Shown one piece after another: positions 9,287 through 18,339 of a DNA stretch of 64,000 bases. Numbering within the stretch: position 1 is the stretch's first letter; the number at the start of each line of letters is the position of its first letter. Both the position numbers and the translations under genes were made by a program. Origin of the DNA: Virgibacillus proomii (GTDB lineage Bacteria > Bacillota > Bacilli > Bacillales > Amphibacillaceae); contig NZ_FUFN01000010.1 in NCBI RefSeq assembly GCF_900162615.1, forward strand, positions 2,138,519 through 2,202,518. Reading direction: 5' to 3'. The notes under the pieces were generated by a model. The model did no database searches and was not told the DNA's origin. It saw only the letters and a list, made by a program, of their open reading frames with translations.

Positions 9287-10633
9287 GTGAAAGTAACAAA
9301 GTTTGGGGGAAGTTCTGTTGCCAGTGCAGAGCAAATAAAAAAAGTAGCCAACATTGTAAAAGCTGACCCTCAAAGAAAATTCATTGTCGTCTCCGCACCA
9401 GGAAAAAGGTTCAAAAAAGATAAAAAGATTACGGACATGCTTATCGAACTTGGTGAAATAGGCAGAAAACACCGTCCAAAAGCAGAATATATTGAGCCTA
9501 TTATGAAGCGATTTACTGAAATTGTTGAAGAATTAAAGCTAGGTGGAACGATTTTGAAAGAAATAAACCAAACGATCGAAAATGTATTACATATGGATGC
9601 AACTCCATCGGAGAAATTAGAAGCTTTAAAAGCAATCGGTGAGGATAGTTCCGCTAAAATCCTTAGCGCTTATCTTACTTCGATTGGCATACCAGCACGC
9701 TATATGAACCCGCAGGAAGTTGGAATAATTGTAAGCAATAATCCGGGAAATGCAAGAATTTTACCTGAAAGTTTTCCGAAAATTTACAACTTGCGAACCA
9801 CCGAAGATATTTTAATTATTCCTGGTTTTTTTGGCTATACCAAAAAAGGACAATTAAATACCTTTTCTAGAGGTGGATCAGATATAACAGGTTCTATTAT
9901 TGCTGCTGGAATTAAGGCAGATCTTTATGAAAACTATACAGATGTCGATTGCGTGTATTCTGTTAATCCAGCTTATATCGAAAAACCTAAAAAAATTACA
10001 ACCTTAACTTATAAAGAAATGCGTGAATTATCATATGCGGGTTTTTCGGTTTTTCACGATGAGGCGTTGATACCGGCATTTAAAGAGGAAATCCCCGTAT
10101 GTATAAAAAATACAAATAACCCAAAAGCACCCGGTACATTGATCGTCTCTGAAAAAAAACCGAGTGAAAAATGTGTTGTTGGGATTGCAAGTGATACAGG
10201 ATTTTGCAGTATTTATATTAGTAAGTATTTAATGAACAGGGAAATTGGTTTTGGACGAAAGTTGTTTGCAATTTTGGAGGATGAAGGTATTTCATTTGAA
10301 CATGCTCCTTCTGGTATTGATGATATGTCCGTAATCATTAGAGAAAGTAATCTACCACTGGAAAAAGAAAAGCTAGTGATGGAGCGAATCCAACATGAAT
10401 TAAATCCTGACTTAATCTCCATTCATCGTAACCTAGCTATGATTATGGTGGTTGGTGAAGGTCTAGTAAGAACAATTGGAGTAGCACAAAAAGCAACAGC
10501 TGCAATCTCTAACGCGAATGTAAATATTGAAATGATCAACCAGGGTTCATCCGAAGTTTCTATGATGTTTGGGATTAAAGCAGAAGATTTGGATAGAGCG
10601 GTCAAGTCATTATATCATACCTTCTTTGATTAG
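9287..10633 (+). CDS. lysC: Aspartate kinase III (YclM/ThrD type)
   Basis: Aspartokinase (448 aa) that phosphorylates aspartate, the entry step to lysine, threonine and methionine. The N-terminal KFGGSSV (residues 5-11) binds ATP and substrate, a FSRGGSDITGS segment lies near residue 200, and the C-terminal ~150 residues carry the paired ACT regulatory domains (SDTGFCSIYISKYLM; SSEVSMMFGI). Overall it resembles B. subtilis YclM (aspartokinase III) more than DapG or LysC, so the symbol is generic. GTG start with an AGGAGGA site. The preceding tandem repeat and the following terminator make it a single-gene unit. In B. subtilis this position holds unrelated mmg genes. Confidence 0.9.
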   Translation: MKVTKFGGSSVASAEQIKKVANIVKADPQRKFIVVSAPGKRFKKDKKITDMLIELGEIGRKHRPKAEYIEPIMKRFTEIVEELKLGGTILKEINQTIENVLHMDATPSEKLEALKAIGEDSSAKILSAYLTSIGIPARYMNPQEVGIIVSNNPGNARILPESFPKIYNLRTTEDILIIPGFFGYTKKGQLNTFSRGGSDITGSIIAAGIKADLYENYTDVDCVYSVNPAYIEKPKKITTLTYKEMRELSYAGFSVFHDEALIPAFKEEIPVCIKNTNNPKAPGTLIVSEKKPSEKCVVGIASDTGFCSIYISKYLMNREIGFGRKLFAILEDEGISFEHAPSGIDDMSVIIRESNLPLEKEKLVMERIQHELNPDLISIHRNLAMIMVVGEGLVRTIGVAQKATAAISNANVNIEMINQGSSEVSMMFGIKAEDLDRAVKSLYHTFFD

Positions 10634-10638
10634 TATTA

Positions 10639-10674
10639 ACATATCCTCCCTATGTAGGAGGATATGTTTTATTT
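10639..10674 (+). terminator. Terminator of the aspartate kinase gene
   Basis: An 11-bp perfect stem (ACATATCCTCC / GGAGGATATGT) with a short loop is followed by a T-rich run (TTTTATTTAT), starting six bases after the stop codon. Confidence 0.9.
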
Positions 10675-10867
10675 ATAAATAAGATTGATTGTATAAGTAC
10701 ATTTTTAACATGATTTGCCCTTCCTTATCGGAAACTTCGCTAAATCCGATAAAGAAGAGCGTTTTTCAAAAAACGCCAGTATATTTATAAAAAAGATGAA
10801 ACTCATACTAACGAATACAGATTTATACAATATTAGCCAAGTGCTTGTAATTTTTTCCATTCTAAAA

Positions 10868-10945
10868 ATCTTAACTCGCTTTATGTTCTAAACGAAGATA
10901 ATCTGTAATTGCAATAAATGAATCACAAAACTTATACTAACGGAA
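10868..10945 (-). pseudogene. Decayed duplicate of the spo0A 3' end
   Basis: Read on the minus strand this stretch encodes [17 protein letters not shown] followed by TAA. This mirrors the real Spo0A C-terminus ([17 protein letters not shown], stop) encoded about 180 bases away at 11049-11100. Upstream of the matching part an in-frame stop and loss of similarity show that only the tail survives. It lies downstream of spo0A on the same strand. The remainder of the 10675-11048 gap contains one weak hairpin (near 10720-10760) and no gene. Confidence 0.75.
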
Positions 10946-11048
10946 AAAGGAATTTATCGGTGTGAAATCGGAGTTTGTTGGTTTAATCGTGTAGGAGGAA
11001 AATTATCCCAACCGCCAAACCCCGTGTCATTACTGCGTTTTGTAAAGG

Positions 11049-11822
11049 TTAACTCGCTTTATGTTCTAAGCGGAGATGATCTGCAACCATTGCAATAAAT
11101 TCTGAATTTGTCGGTTTTGCTTTTGTTATACTAATCGTGTATCCAAATAAAGCAGAAATAGAATCAATATTTCCTCTGCTCCATGCTACTTCAATAGCAT
11201 GACGGATAGCACGTTCTACACGAGAAGCAGTCGTGTTATATTTTTTCGCTATATCTGGGTATAATACTTTCGTAATGGAACCTAACAATTCGATATCGTT
11301 ATAAACCATTGTAATTGCTTCACGTAAGTACATATATCCTTTAATATGTGCTGGAACACCGATCTCATGAATAATATTTGTAATACTTGCCTCAAGATCT
11401 TGCTTCTTTTTCTCTTTCCGTTGTACTTTTGATACGACACCAGAATGTACAGTACCTTGCGCCTGTCTAATTTGATCTGCTAAATTATCTAAATCAAATG
11501 GTTTTAAAATAAAATAAGCAGCGCCAAGGTCAACCGCCTTTTTCATGACTTCTTCTTGTCCGAACGCTGTGAGCATAATTACATGGGGAATTTTTCCTCC
11601 TGAAGAACGAATCGTGTTTAATACAGCTAAACCATCGACATGTGGCATAATAATATCCAAAACTAAAACATCAGGTTCTACATCCTCGAGCATGGTCAAA
11701 CAATCTCTTCCGTTAAACGCCGTACCAACTACTTCAATATCTTCCTGTTCTCCAAAATAATCTTCCATCAGGTGAATTAATTCACGGTTATCATCAACAA
11801 GACAAACTGAAATCTTTTCCAC
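11049..11822 (-). CDS. spo0A: Sporulation master response regulator Spo0A
   Basis: Response regulator (257 aa) that, when phosphorylated by the phosphorelay, activates or represses sporulation-entry genes. The receiver domain shows the acidic pair D10 and D11, the phosphorylation site D56 (VLVLDIIMP) and the conserved Lys in ILKPFD; the C-terminal half is the Spo0A DNA-binding domain ([20 protein letters not shown]) ending LRLEHKAS. The start is GTG at 11822, seven bases after AAAGGAGG; a longer in-frame start at 11849 would place that site inside the gene. A sigma-H promoter and two 0A boxes lie upstream, as expected for autoregulation. Confidence 0.97.
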   Translation of the reverse strand: MEKISVCLVDDNRELIHLMEDYFGEQEDIEVVGTAFNGRDCLTMLEDVEPDVLVLDIIMPHVDGLAVLNTIRSSGGKIPHVIMLTAFGQEEVMKKAVDLGAAYFILKPFDLDNLADQIRQAQGTVHSGVVSKVQRKEKKKQDLEASITNIIHEIGVPAHIKGYMYLREAITMVYNDIELLGSITKVLYPDIAKKYNTTASRVERAIRHAIEVAWSRGNIDSISALFGYTISITKAKPTNSEFIAMVADHLRLEHKAS

Positions 11823-11867
11823 AAAAGTTCCTCCTTTTATGTAATACATAACTTTTCACTATTTTAC

Positions 11868-11894
11868 ATATTCTACACAAATCACAAATATCCT
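11868..11894 (-). promoter_or_regulatory. Sigma-H promoter of spo0A
   Basis: On the minus strand AGGATAT is separated by eleven bases from GTAGAATAT, an excellent match to the sigma-H consensus (AGGAWWW, N11-12, RNNGAATWW). It is 46 bases upstream of the GTG start. B. subtilis spo0A has the equivalent sporulation promoter. Confidence 0.85.
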
Positions 11895-11968
11895 TTTTTT
11901 ATTTAAAAAACTTTGGTTTTTTTGAATTTTACTTCTGTTTTCTCTGTTTTCCTATAAATTACGATACA

Positions 11969-11997
11969 TTTCGATAAATGTAGACAAATTTGTCGAA
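11969..11997. promoter_or_regulatory. Paired 0A boxes upstream of spo0A
   Basis: A perfect 0A box (TGTCGAA, plus strand, 11991-11997) and an inverted near-match (TATCGAAA on minus, 11969-11976, one mismatch) lie about 75-130 bases upstream of the sigma-H promoter. Autoregulation by phosphorylated Spo0A is inferred from the known role of such boxes. Confidence 0.65.
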
Positions 11998-12089
11998 AAT
12001 TATTTATTGCTTATCATTATATCATATTTACTATTATCAAAAAAATGACCATAAGTCACAATAATATAAAAATAACAATAAAAACATCG

Positions 12090-12128
12090 AAAAAAGGACT
12101 TGAATTGGAAGAAATCCAATACAAGTCG
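12090..12128 (-). terminator. Terminator of spoIVB
   Basis: On the minus strand GACTTGTATTGG and CCAATTCAAGTC form a stem with one mismatch, followed by CCTTTTTTC. It begins a few bases after the spoIVB stop codon. Confidence 0.85.
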
Positions 12129-12133
12129 CGTTT

Positions 12134-13480
12134 TTAACTTACTTTATTTGCTTGATCTTGCTCTTTATAAATATTAATCCCTGCATCCTCTAGCATCCAT
12201 TCAATATGGACCCCATATCCTGAAATTGGATCATTAACAAATACATGAGTTACAGCTCCAATGATTTTGCCATTTTGAATAATAGGGCTCCCACTCATAC
12301 CTTGCACAATACCCCCTGTTTTGTTTAATAATTCCTTGTCTTTAATTTGAATAACCATACCTTTTGTTGCAGGCATCTTTTGAGGAACAGTACTGACAAT
12401 TTCTATATCGTATTCTTCCACTTTTTCCCCTTCGAGAACCGTTAGTATCTTTGCCGGTCCTTCTTTTACCTCATGTGATAAAGCAATTGGCATTGGCTTT
12501 CGAAAATTATCCAGATTTTGATTTAATTTACCAAATATTCCAAAGGGAGTATTTTTATTAATTGAACCAATTTTATCATGAGCAGGGGAAAATTTCGCTT
12601 GCTTCTCACCTGGGATACCATTATTGCCTTTTTCAATGGAAGTTACAGAGGAACGAACAATCGCACCATTGTTAATTTCAATGGGCTTTTTCGTATCCAT
12701 ATCAGAAATCACATGGCCTAGGGCCCCATATTTCCCTGAATTTGGTTCGTAAAAAGTCATTGTTCCGATCCCAGCAGCAGAATCACGAATATATAAGCCA
12801 ATTTTATAATCTTTTTCATCTTGATCTAAAGTGGGCTTTAATTCAGTGGAGATGGTCTTTTTACCACGCTTTATTTTCACATCTAAAGCATGATTTGTTT
12901 CTCCAGCTTGTTCAATAAATGGCCTTACATCATTCATCGTTTTAATTTTATTGCCATTGATTTCTAAAATAACATCTCCTACTTTTATATCTGCTTTTTC
13001 ACCAGGAGAAGCTTCACCAGCTTTTCCATTGACTAAATGATGGCCAACGACTAATACCCCTTTTGTTTGTAACTGAACCCCAATTGATTGTCCACCAGGA
13101 ATTACTTTAAGATCATCTCTCACTTCTGCAGTAGCTTGCTTTATAGGCAAGCCAGCCAATTCATAAAACGACGGTAGATTGTCCGATGAATCTGTACTGG
13201 ATAAGGATTTATTTAAAGAACCAGCACTGACAGCCGTTATTTCATTGGTCAATGGAGATAAGGAATTTTTTGTTTGGAAACTTTGTGGAGCAAAAAAAGG
13301 AAATGCGAATAAGGCAATTATTACCAAAAAGGCTATGCCAAATTGTATTTTTTTATTTTTCTTGCCGTTCAATTCATTCACTCTCCTCTTTTCTAAACCC
13401 ATCCACTTTTGTTTTTCTGTACTTTTAATTTGAGCTAATCGATATCGTTTTAAACTGGTGAAACTTAAGCAGTCCTGCAT
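12134..13480 (-). CDS. spoIVB: SpoIVB serine peptidase (sigma-K checkpoint signal)
   Basis: Forespore-secreted S55 serine protease that triggers pro-sigma-K processing in the mother cell. A single membrane anchor ([19 protein letters not shown]) is followed by a PDZ domain ([16 protein letters not shown]) and the SpoIVB peptidase domain with the catalytic His in [10 protein letters not shown] and Ser in GMSGSP. The longest frame starts at an ATG (13480) with AAGGAAGG upstream. An internal TTG at 13372 follows AAGAGGAG and would put the anchor ten residues from the start, as in the B. subtilis protein, so it may be the true start (412 aa). The gene lies between recN and spo0A as in B. subtilis. 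Confidence 0.94.
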   Translation of the reverse strand: MQDCLSFTSLKRYRLAQIKSTEKQKWMGLEKRRVNELNGKKNKKIQFGIAFLVIIALFAFPFFAPQSFQTKNSLSPLTNEITAVSAGSLNKSLSSTDSSDNLPSFYELAGLPIKQATAEVRDDLKVIPGGQSIGVQLQTKGVLVVGHHLVNGKAGEASPGEKADIKVGDVILEINGNKIKTMNDVRPFIEQAGETNHALDVKIKRGKKTISTELKPTLDQDEKDYKIGLYIRDSAAGIGTMTFYEPNSGKYGALGHVISDMDTKKPIEINNGAIVRSSVTSIEKGNNGIPGEKQAKFSPAHDKIGSINKNTPFGIFGKLNQNLDNFRKPMPIALSHEVKEGPAKILTVLEGEKVEEYDIEIVSTVPQKMPATKGMVIQIKDKELLNKTGGIVQGMSGSPIIQNGKIIGAVTHVFVNDPISGYGVHIEWMLEDAGINIYKEQDQANKVS

Positions 13481-13640
13481 AACATTACCTTCCTTAATGG
13501 AGAAGCATGAACGTATAGTCCGCGGTATGAAAGAGGTGTCTTATATGTATGCTAATTATACTAAGGGAAACTGTTTATTCATCAGTTATACTAATAGCTT
13601 CAAGATTTTTAATAATTCCACTAAAATGTTTTTAACATGT

Positions 13641-13732
13641 TAGAAAAACTTGGCTTGTTGCCAAGTCTTCATGGTGAAAGTTATCGTTTTTCTTATACGT
13701 TAAACCATATAAAGTTTTATACTTTCCTATAG
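13641..13732 (-). repeat. Solitary family C element
   Basis: On the minus strand it runs from CTATAGGAAAGTATAAAA to a terminator-like end, ACTTGGC-AACAA-GCCAAGTTTTTC. It lies between the recN terminator and spoIVB. It matches copies at 35459-35553 and 43043-43131 along its whole length of about 92 bases. Confidence 0.85.
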
Positions 13733-13734
13733 CG

Positions 13735-13769
13735 TAAAAAAAGCCAGATAACTTATTTTCTGGCTTTTT
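13735..13769 (-). terminator. Terminator of recN
   Basis: AAAAAGCCAGA and TCTGGCTTTTTTT pair on the minus strand around a short loop. The left arm overlaps the last recN codons. Confidence 0.85.
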
Positions 13770-15489
13770 GCGTTATATTATTCTTCTTTTGTTTTAAATT
13801 AGCAGCCATCTCCAACATTTCCCGAGCATGATCCAAAGCAGTTTCCGTAAGCTTAGTTCCTGTAACCATGCGAGCTAGTTCATTAATTTGCGACTCTGGC
13901 TTTAATTCAATTACATGTGTTGTTGTACGCTCATCACTAGTTTGTTTTTCAATTAGTTTATGGGTATCAGCCATGGCAGCCACTTGAGGAAGATGAGTTA
14001 TGCATAAAACCTGTGATTCTTGAGAGATTAAGTATATCTTTTCAGCAATTGCTTGGGCAACTCTGCCGCTAACACCTGTGTCCACTTCATCGAAAATTAC
14101 ACTGGTCACACCTTGATGTTTTGCAAATATTTTTTTTAAAGCCAGCATGATTCTCGAAAGTTCTCCCCCAGAAGCAACTTTAGCCAACTGCTTTAAAGGC
14201 TCTCCTGGATTGGTGGAAATTAAAAAGCTAACTTGGTCAATTCCATTTTTATGAAGTTCTACCTCGTCCCTCTCTTGAAGCGTTGATGACTGAAATTGTA
14301 CGGAAAAGGTTGCTTTTTCCAAATAAAGATCTTTTAATTCATCATGTATATCTTCGACCAATGATTTCGCTGCGGCTTGACGAATATCATGTAATTCCTT
14401 TGCTTCTAAATAAGCATCTTTTGTTTTTCCTTCAATTTGTTCTTGTAATTTTAATAAGTGTGAATCCTTATTATTAATTTCTTCGATTTCTTCTTCAATT
14501 TTTGCCATATATGTTAACATTTCAGTGACGGTCGAACCATACTTCTTCTTTAAACGATTTATTTCATTCAGACGAGCTTCTATTTCATTTAGACGATCTG
14601 GATTATATTGCATAGTTTCAATCATATTACCCAAGTCATACGTTAATTCCTCTAACCCAAAATAATAATCAGCAATTTCATTAGCTCTGTCGGCAATTTT
14701 CGAATCAAATTTACTGTTTTCTTGGAGAACGATTTGGGCTTGATTTACCCAGTCAAGACCCTTTTGTTCGCCATAAAGCGAATTGTAAGCTTCTTGTAAA
14801 GCAGAATAAATTCGTTCAAAATTGATAAGCGTTCCTCGTTCTTCTTCCAACTGTTCATCCTCATTCAACTGCAATTGGGCTTGCTCTAACTCGTGTAATT
14901 GAAACTGTAATAAATCTAATCGTTGTGCCGTTTCCTGTTCATTTTTACTTAGCCTTTGATAGCGGCTTTTTAAGTGAGATAACTCATCATAAAGCTTTCG
15001 GTACTCTTTTTTTGCTTTTTTTATTTTATCAGGCCAATATAAATCCAACAGTTCAATATGTTGGTCTTCATCCATCAACGATTGTGTTTCATGCTGACTA
15101 TGGATATCAATAAGCGTTTTACCAAATTCACGAAGAATTCCCAAAGTAACTAATTTACTGTTCACGCGACAAATACTTTTTCCATTTGCAGTAATCGTTC
15201 GTCTCAATATAAATTGGTGATCCTGATATTCAATTCCGTATTGTCTGGAAAGCGCAAATATAGGATGTGTCTCATCATCAACGATAAATAGTCCTTCAAT
15301 ATCTGCTTTCTTCGCACCATGCCTTACAAACTCAACAGAACCACGACCTCCAGCAAGTAACTGAACGGCATCAATAATAATAGATTTCCCGGCGCCTGTT
15401 TCACCGGTTAATACCGTTAGCCCTTCATGAAATGTGATTGAAATCTTATCTATAATGGCAAAATCCTGAATGGATAATTCGGTTAACAC
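13753..15489 (-). CDS. recN: DNA repair ATPase RecN
   Basis: SMC-like protein (578 aa) that gathers at DNA double-strand breaks early in recombinational repair. The N-terminal Walker A GETGAGKS lies near residues 29-36, long coiled-coil arms fill roughly residues 150-380, and the C-terminal half carries the ABC signature LASGGELSR and Walker B VIFDEVDTG. Length matches the family. It follows argR by 24 bases and ends in its own terminator. Confidence 0.97.
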   Translation of the reverse strand: MLTELSIQDFAIIDKISITFHEGLTVLTGETGAGKSIIIDAVQLLAGGRGSVEFVRHGAKKADIEGLFIVDDETHPIFALSRQYGIEYQDHQFILRRTITANGKSICRVNSKLVTLGILREFGKTLIDIHSQHETQSLMDEDQHIELLDLYWPDKIKKAKKEYRKLYDELSHLKSRYQRLSKNEQETAQRLDLLQFQLHELEQAQLQLNEDEQLEEERGTLINFERIYSALQEAYNSLYGEQKGLDWVNQAQIVLQENSKFDSKIADRANEIADYYFGLEELTYDLGNMIETMQYNPDRLNEIEARLNEINRLKKKYGSTVTEMLTYMAKIEEEIEEINNKDSHLLKLQEQIEGKTKDAYLEAKELHDIRQAAAKSLVEDIHDELKDLYLEKATFSVQFQSSTLQERDEVELHKNGIDQVSFLISTNPGEPLKQLAKVASGGELSRIMLALKKIFAKHQGVTSVIFDEVDTGVSGRVAQAIAEKIYLISQESQVLCITHLPQVAAMADTHKLIEKQTSDERTTTHVIELKPESQINELARMVTGTKLTETALDHAREMLEMAANLKQKKNNITQKARK

Positions 15490-15513
15490 GCCATTATTCC
15501 CCCCATTCTTAGA

Positions 15514-15963
15514 TCACAGCATTTCAATAAACCGGTCTTTAATAGTCAATGTATCTGCCTCTGTTTTACAAATGATTAAACATGTATCGTCTCCACAGAT
15601 CGTGCCCATGATCTCTTGCCAGTCTAATTGATCAATTAAAGCACCGACCGCCTGCGCATTACCAGGGAGGGTTTTTAGTACGATAAAATGGCTAGCATGA
15701 TCAATTTTTACAAATGCGTCCATCACCAAGCGTTTTAGCTTGTCCAACGGATTAAATCGTTGATCTGCTGGTAAGCTGTATTTATAGGACCCTTTTGGAG
15801 TAGCTACTTTTATTAGATGCAGTTCTTTAATATCTCTGGAAATGGTTGCTTGTGTCACATTATAACCTAATTTTTTCAAGCGATCGACAAGCTCATCTTG
15901 CGTTTCAATTTCATTTTCTGTAATTAACTCACGAATTTTAATATGTCGTTGTATTTTACTCAT
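15514..15963 (-). CDS. argR: Arginine repressor ArgR/AhrC
   Basis: Arginine-sensing repressor/activator (149 aa) of arginine biosynthesis and catabolism. The N-terminal winged helix contains [14 protein letters not shown] (near residues 38-51), and the C-terminal arginine-binding oligomerisation domain contains [13 protein letters not shown]. The gene lies between tlyA and recN as in B. subtilis (ahrC), where it is often cotranscribed with both. Confidence 0.96.
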   Translation of the reverse strand: MSKIQRHIKIRELITENEIETQDELVDRLKKLGYNVTQATISRDIKELHLIKVATPKGSYKYSLPADQRFNPLDKLKRLVMDAFVKIDHASHFIVLKTLPGNAQAVGALIDQLDWQEIMGTICGDDTCLIICKTEADTLTIKDRFIEML

Positions 15964-15980
15964 AAGGTTCCTCCGTTTCT

Positions 15981-16817
15981 TTAATCTCCATTCTTCTTTT
16001 GCTTACGTATTAGCTCGTTATGCGCTTTATGAACGATGGATGCTATTACATTATCGCTAAACGGATTAACTGCTGCTTGCTTTTTCCATCCTAAATGAGT
16101 TAAAAATTCAATATTTCCATCTCCCCCGGTAATCGGTGAAAAGGTTAATCCTAAAACTTGGTATCCCTCTGATTCACTAAAAGCTAGAAGACGCTTAATC
16201 ACTGATTGATGGATAGCAGGATCACGAACAATTCCTTTTTTACCAACCTGTTCCTTTCCCGCTTCAAATTGCGGTTTAATGAGCGCTATCACATCACTGG
16301 CCTCCATTAATAATTGCTTTAATACAGGTAAAAGCAATCGTAATGAAATAAAAGAAACATCGATGGAAGCGACATTTGGCTTACCGTATTCGAGCATATC
16401 GGGTGTAACATAGCGAAAATTAGTTCGTTCCATGACAATAACACGATCATCATTTCGTAATTTCCAGTCCAGTTGGTTATATCCTACATCAATTGCATAA
16501 CAGAGCTTAGCTCCATTTTGTAAAGCACAATCCGTGAATCCGCCGGTTGATGAACCGACATCAACGATAATTTTATCCTTTACGGTTATTGCAAATTCTT
16601 TTAGTGCTTTTTCTAATTTCAACCCACCACGACCAACATAAGGAAATGGTTTTCCTTTAACCGTTATAGATGTGGCTTCTTCGATTTGCATACCGGGTTT
16701 ATCTAATCTTTCCTGATCAGAAAAAACAAGGCCAGCCATAATTAAACGCTTAGCCTTTTCTCTCGTCTCAGCAAGTTTTTTTTCCACTAATAATACATCT
16801 AATCTTTTTTTACTCAT
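15981..16817 (-). CDS. tlyA: TlyA-family rRNA ribose 2'-O-methyltransferase (YqxC)
   Basis: Protein of 278 aa with an N-terminal S4 RNA-binding domain ([20 protein letters not shown]) and an FtsJ-like methyltransferase domain ([13 protein letters not shown] for [13 protein letters not shown]). TlyA proteins methylate cytidines in 16S and 23S rRNA; the exact targets here are not shown by the sequence. It begins 14 bases after oapA, so it may be read from the OLE-oapA transcript. In B. subtilis dxs occupies the position just upstream; here it does not. Confidence 0.93.
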   Translation of the reverse strand: MSKKRLDVLLVEKKLAETREKAKRLIMAGLVFSDQERLDKPGMQIEEATSITVKGKPFPYVGRGGLKLEKALKEFAITVKDKIIVDVGSSTGGFTDCALQNGAKLCYAIDVGYNQLDWKLRNDDRVIVMERTNFRYVTPDMLEYGKPNVASIDVSFISLRLLLPVLKQLLMEASDVIALIKPQFEAGKEQVGKKGIVRDPAIHQSVIKRLLAFSESEGYQVLGLTFSPITGGDGNIEFLTHLGWKKQAAVNPFSDNVIASIVHKAHNELIRKQKKNGD

Positions 16818-16831
16818 AACGGATTCCTTTA

Positions 16832-17410
16832 TTACTTATTTTTTGGCAATACTTTTATTTTTAATCTATTTTCAATAAGGGATATTACTTTTCCAGCAAA
16901 GAAGATTATTTTTGTTGAAGAATTGATGGCAAAATATTTACCTAGTGCTTTACCACCAACTGTAATTGCTGCAACAATACTTGTCAATAAAACTGAAATT
17001 GTAATTTGTAACGTGGATCCTTCTCCATGACCTAAAAGATTGGCTATTTGTAATACAACGATAGCAGAAGCTGTTCCACTAACAATTCCCGATATATCAC
17101 CAATTACATCATTACAAAAGCTGGCAAACCTATCGGCATTTCGAATAATGATGACCGCCTCTTTTGCTCCAGTTACTTTTTCTGCAGCCATAGCATGGAA
17201 TGGTGCTTCATCTGCTGCTGTCGAAGCAATACCAAGCATATCAAAGGCGACACCTATTAATACAATAACAAATACAATAATAAGTCCGATTGACCAAACG
17301 ACTTCGCTCATAATGGAAGAAGAAACAACTGAAAAAATAGCCGCTAACACAAATGTGATAACGGCAATAGTTAAACTAAATTTGATCGATCGTTTGACTT
17401 GTGGTTTCAT
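16832..17410 (-). CDS. oapA: OLE-associated membrane protein OapA
   Basis: Integral membrane protein (192 aa) that fits OapA, the partner that anchors OLE RNA to the membrane. Four hydrophobic segments are visible: two in the first ~60 residues, one around SGIVSGTASAIVVLQIANLL and one around ITISVLLTSIVAAITVG. The strongly conserved centre reads ADRFASFCNDVIGDISGIVSG, which contains the Arg and Asp residues I recall as a conserved feature of OapA. The start at 17410 follows GAGGT by five bases; an ATG at 17422 overlaps that site. Published work on Alkalihalobacillus halodurans links OLE RNA and OapA to tolerance of short-chain alcohols, cold and magnesium. OLE RNA lies directly upstream. Confidence 0.92.
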   Translation of the reverse strand: MKPQVKRSIKFSLTIAVITFVLAAIFSVVSSSIMSEVVWSIGLIIVFVIVLIGVAFDMLGIASTAADEAPFHAMAAEKVTGAKEAVIIIRNADRFASFCNDVIGDISGIVSGTASAIVVLQIANLLGHGEGSTLQITISVLLTSIVAAITVGGKALGKYFAINSSTKIIFFAGKVISLIENRLKIKVLPKNK

Positions 17411-17439
17411 TTCATACCTCATTACATGTAAATTATCGT

Positions 17440-18057
17440 TATCCTATGTAGGGAGAAATGGTCATTTAAAAGGTAAAAACTGTGGCTTAGGTCCAGTAGG
17501 TTTTCCCAGACCGCTACCCCATGTTGCCACGCAGGCGGTTTCCCTTTAAAGCGATCTTAGCTTTGTCACCAAGAGCTAGACTGGATTACCACTTAGTCCA
17601 CACTATAATCCCTTTTAAATGTCGTACGAACAGTCTAGGAGATTTCCTCAACAGTCCTTAACCGTCCCCTAGCCTCTTTTGCAGTGCTGATTTCATAGAG
17701 ATGAAAGTAACAAATCAGTGGCCATCTAATTTATTACTTAGACTCTAATCCCCTCAGTCACCACTCAAGGCAGGCTACGCTGCATATCAGGTGTCCCTTA
17801 CCGTCTACTGCAGGTTCATACCCCATTCCATAGTAAAACCTAGGCTTAGCTTTTACTACAGAGATGGGCCTCCGCGGTAATCGGGTCAACGCCCACATGC
17901 CTTTGTGGATCGCCCAAAAACCTTAACTCCCAGCACAGACCCAAAGCTGGGCGCTCCAAGCCTGCACAAGGAACTTCATCGATGTGCCCTTTGGCGAATT
18001 TTTAGGCTCGCCTTCAGGTACGGAGGACTGACTAGAATACTGCACCATTTCTCAGTT
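17440..18057 (-). ncRNA. ole: OLE RNA (ornate, large, extremophilic RNA)
   Basis: A non-coding stretch of ~600 bases, much more GC-rich than its surroundings, between ispA and oapA on the minus strand: exactly the published genomic position of OLE RNA. It contains many local stems, for example GGCGA/TCGCC at the 5' end, CCCAGC/GCTGGG, AGTAAAA/TTTTACT, GGATTA/TAATCC, and a long-range ACCGC/GCGGT near the 3' end. No credible reading frame covers it on either strand. The size fits the ~610-nt class. An extended -10 promoter sits just before the 5' end; the 3' end is uncertain because no terminator separates it from oapA. Known work describes OLE as a membrane-bound RNP with OapA and other proteins. 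Identification rests on recalled position, size and context, not on a covariance-model search. Confidence 0.9.
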
Positions 18058-18063
18058 ACATTT

Positions 18064-18072
18064 ATTATAACA
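18064..18072 (-). promoter_or_regulatory. Extended -10 promoter for OLE RNA
   Basis: TGTTATAAT on the minus strand is a perfect extended -10 element with no clear -35. Transcription would begin near 18057. It implies that OLE RNA can be made independently of the upstream ispA operon. Confidence 0.65.
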
Positions 18073-18339
18073 TATTTTTGGTTGAAATTCTATTTGAACT
18101 CTTACAATTAACAGTCTGTTTTTACACGATTTATAACTATATTTAAACAACTTATCAAAAAGCTAAAGCGAATATAAACGATGCTAAAGCAGCCACAATA
18201 AAAATTATCTATAGTGCTTGTTCAAAGTCTAAGGCATCTTAGCATCGGCAAGCGAAATAAAGTTGGGTTTATTGTCATTAAATAAATCAACTAAAAAACT
18301 CGATGATAACATTTTTGCTGAACGCTTTATCCATCTTCT
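18073..18339. other. Gap between OLE RNA promoter and ispA
   Basis: AT-rich sequence of 267 bases with no gene, no repeat family copy and no convincing terminator. In B. subtilis dxs follows ispA; there is no trace of it here. Confidence 0.5.

Noticed and set aside
17040..17549. 169-aa frame opposite oapA
   Set aside because: Antisense to a conserved membrane protein gene and running into the OLE RNA region; low-complexity Ile/Thr/Ser composition typical of a shadow.
17905..18111. 68-aa frame in the OLE RNA region, plus strand
   Set aside because: Lies over the antisense of a structured RNA, has no ribosome binding site and no family resemblance.
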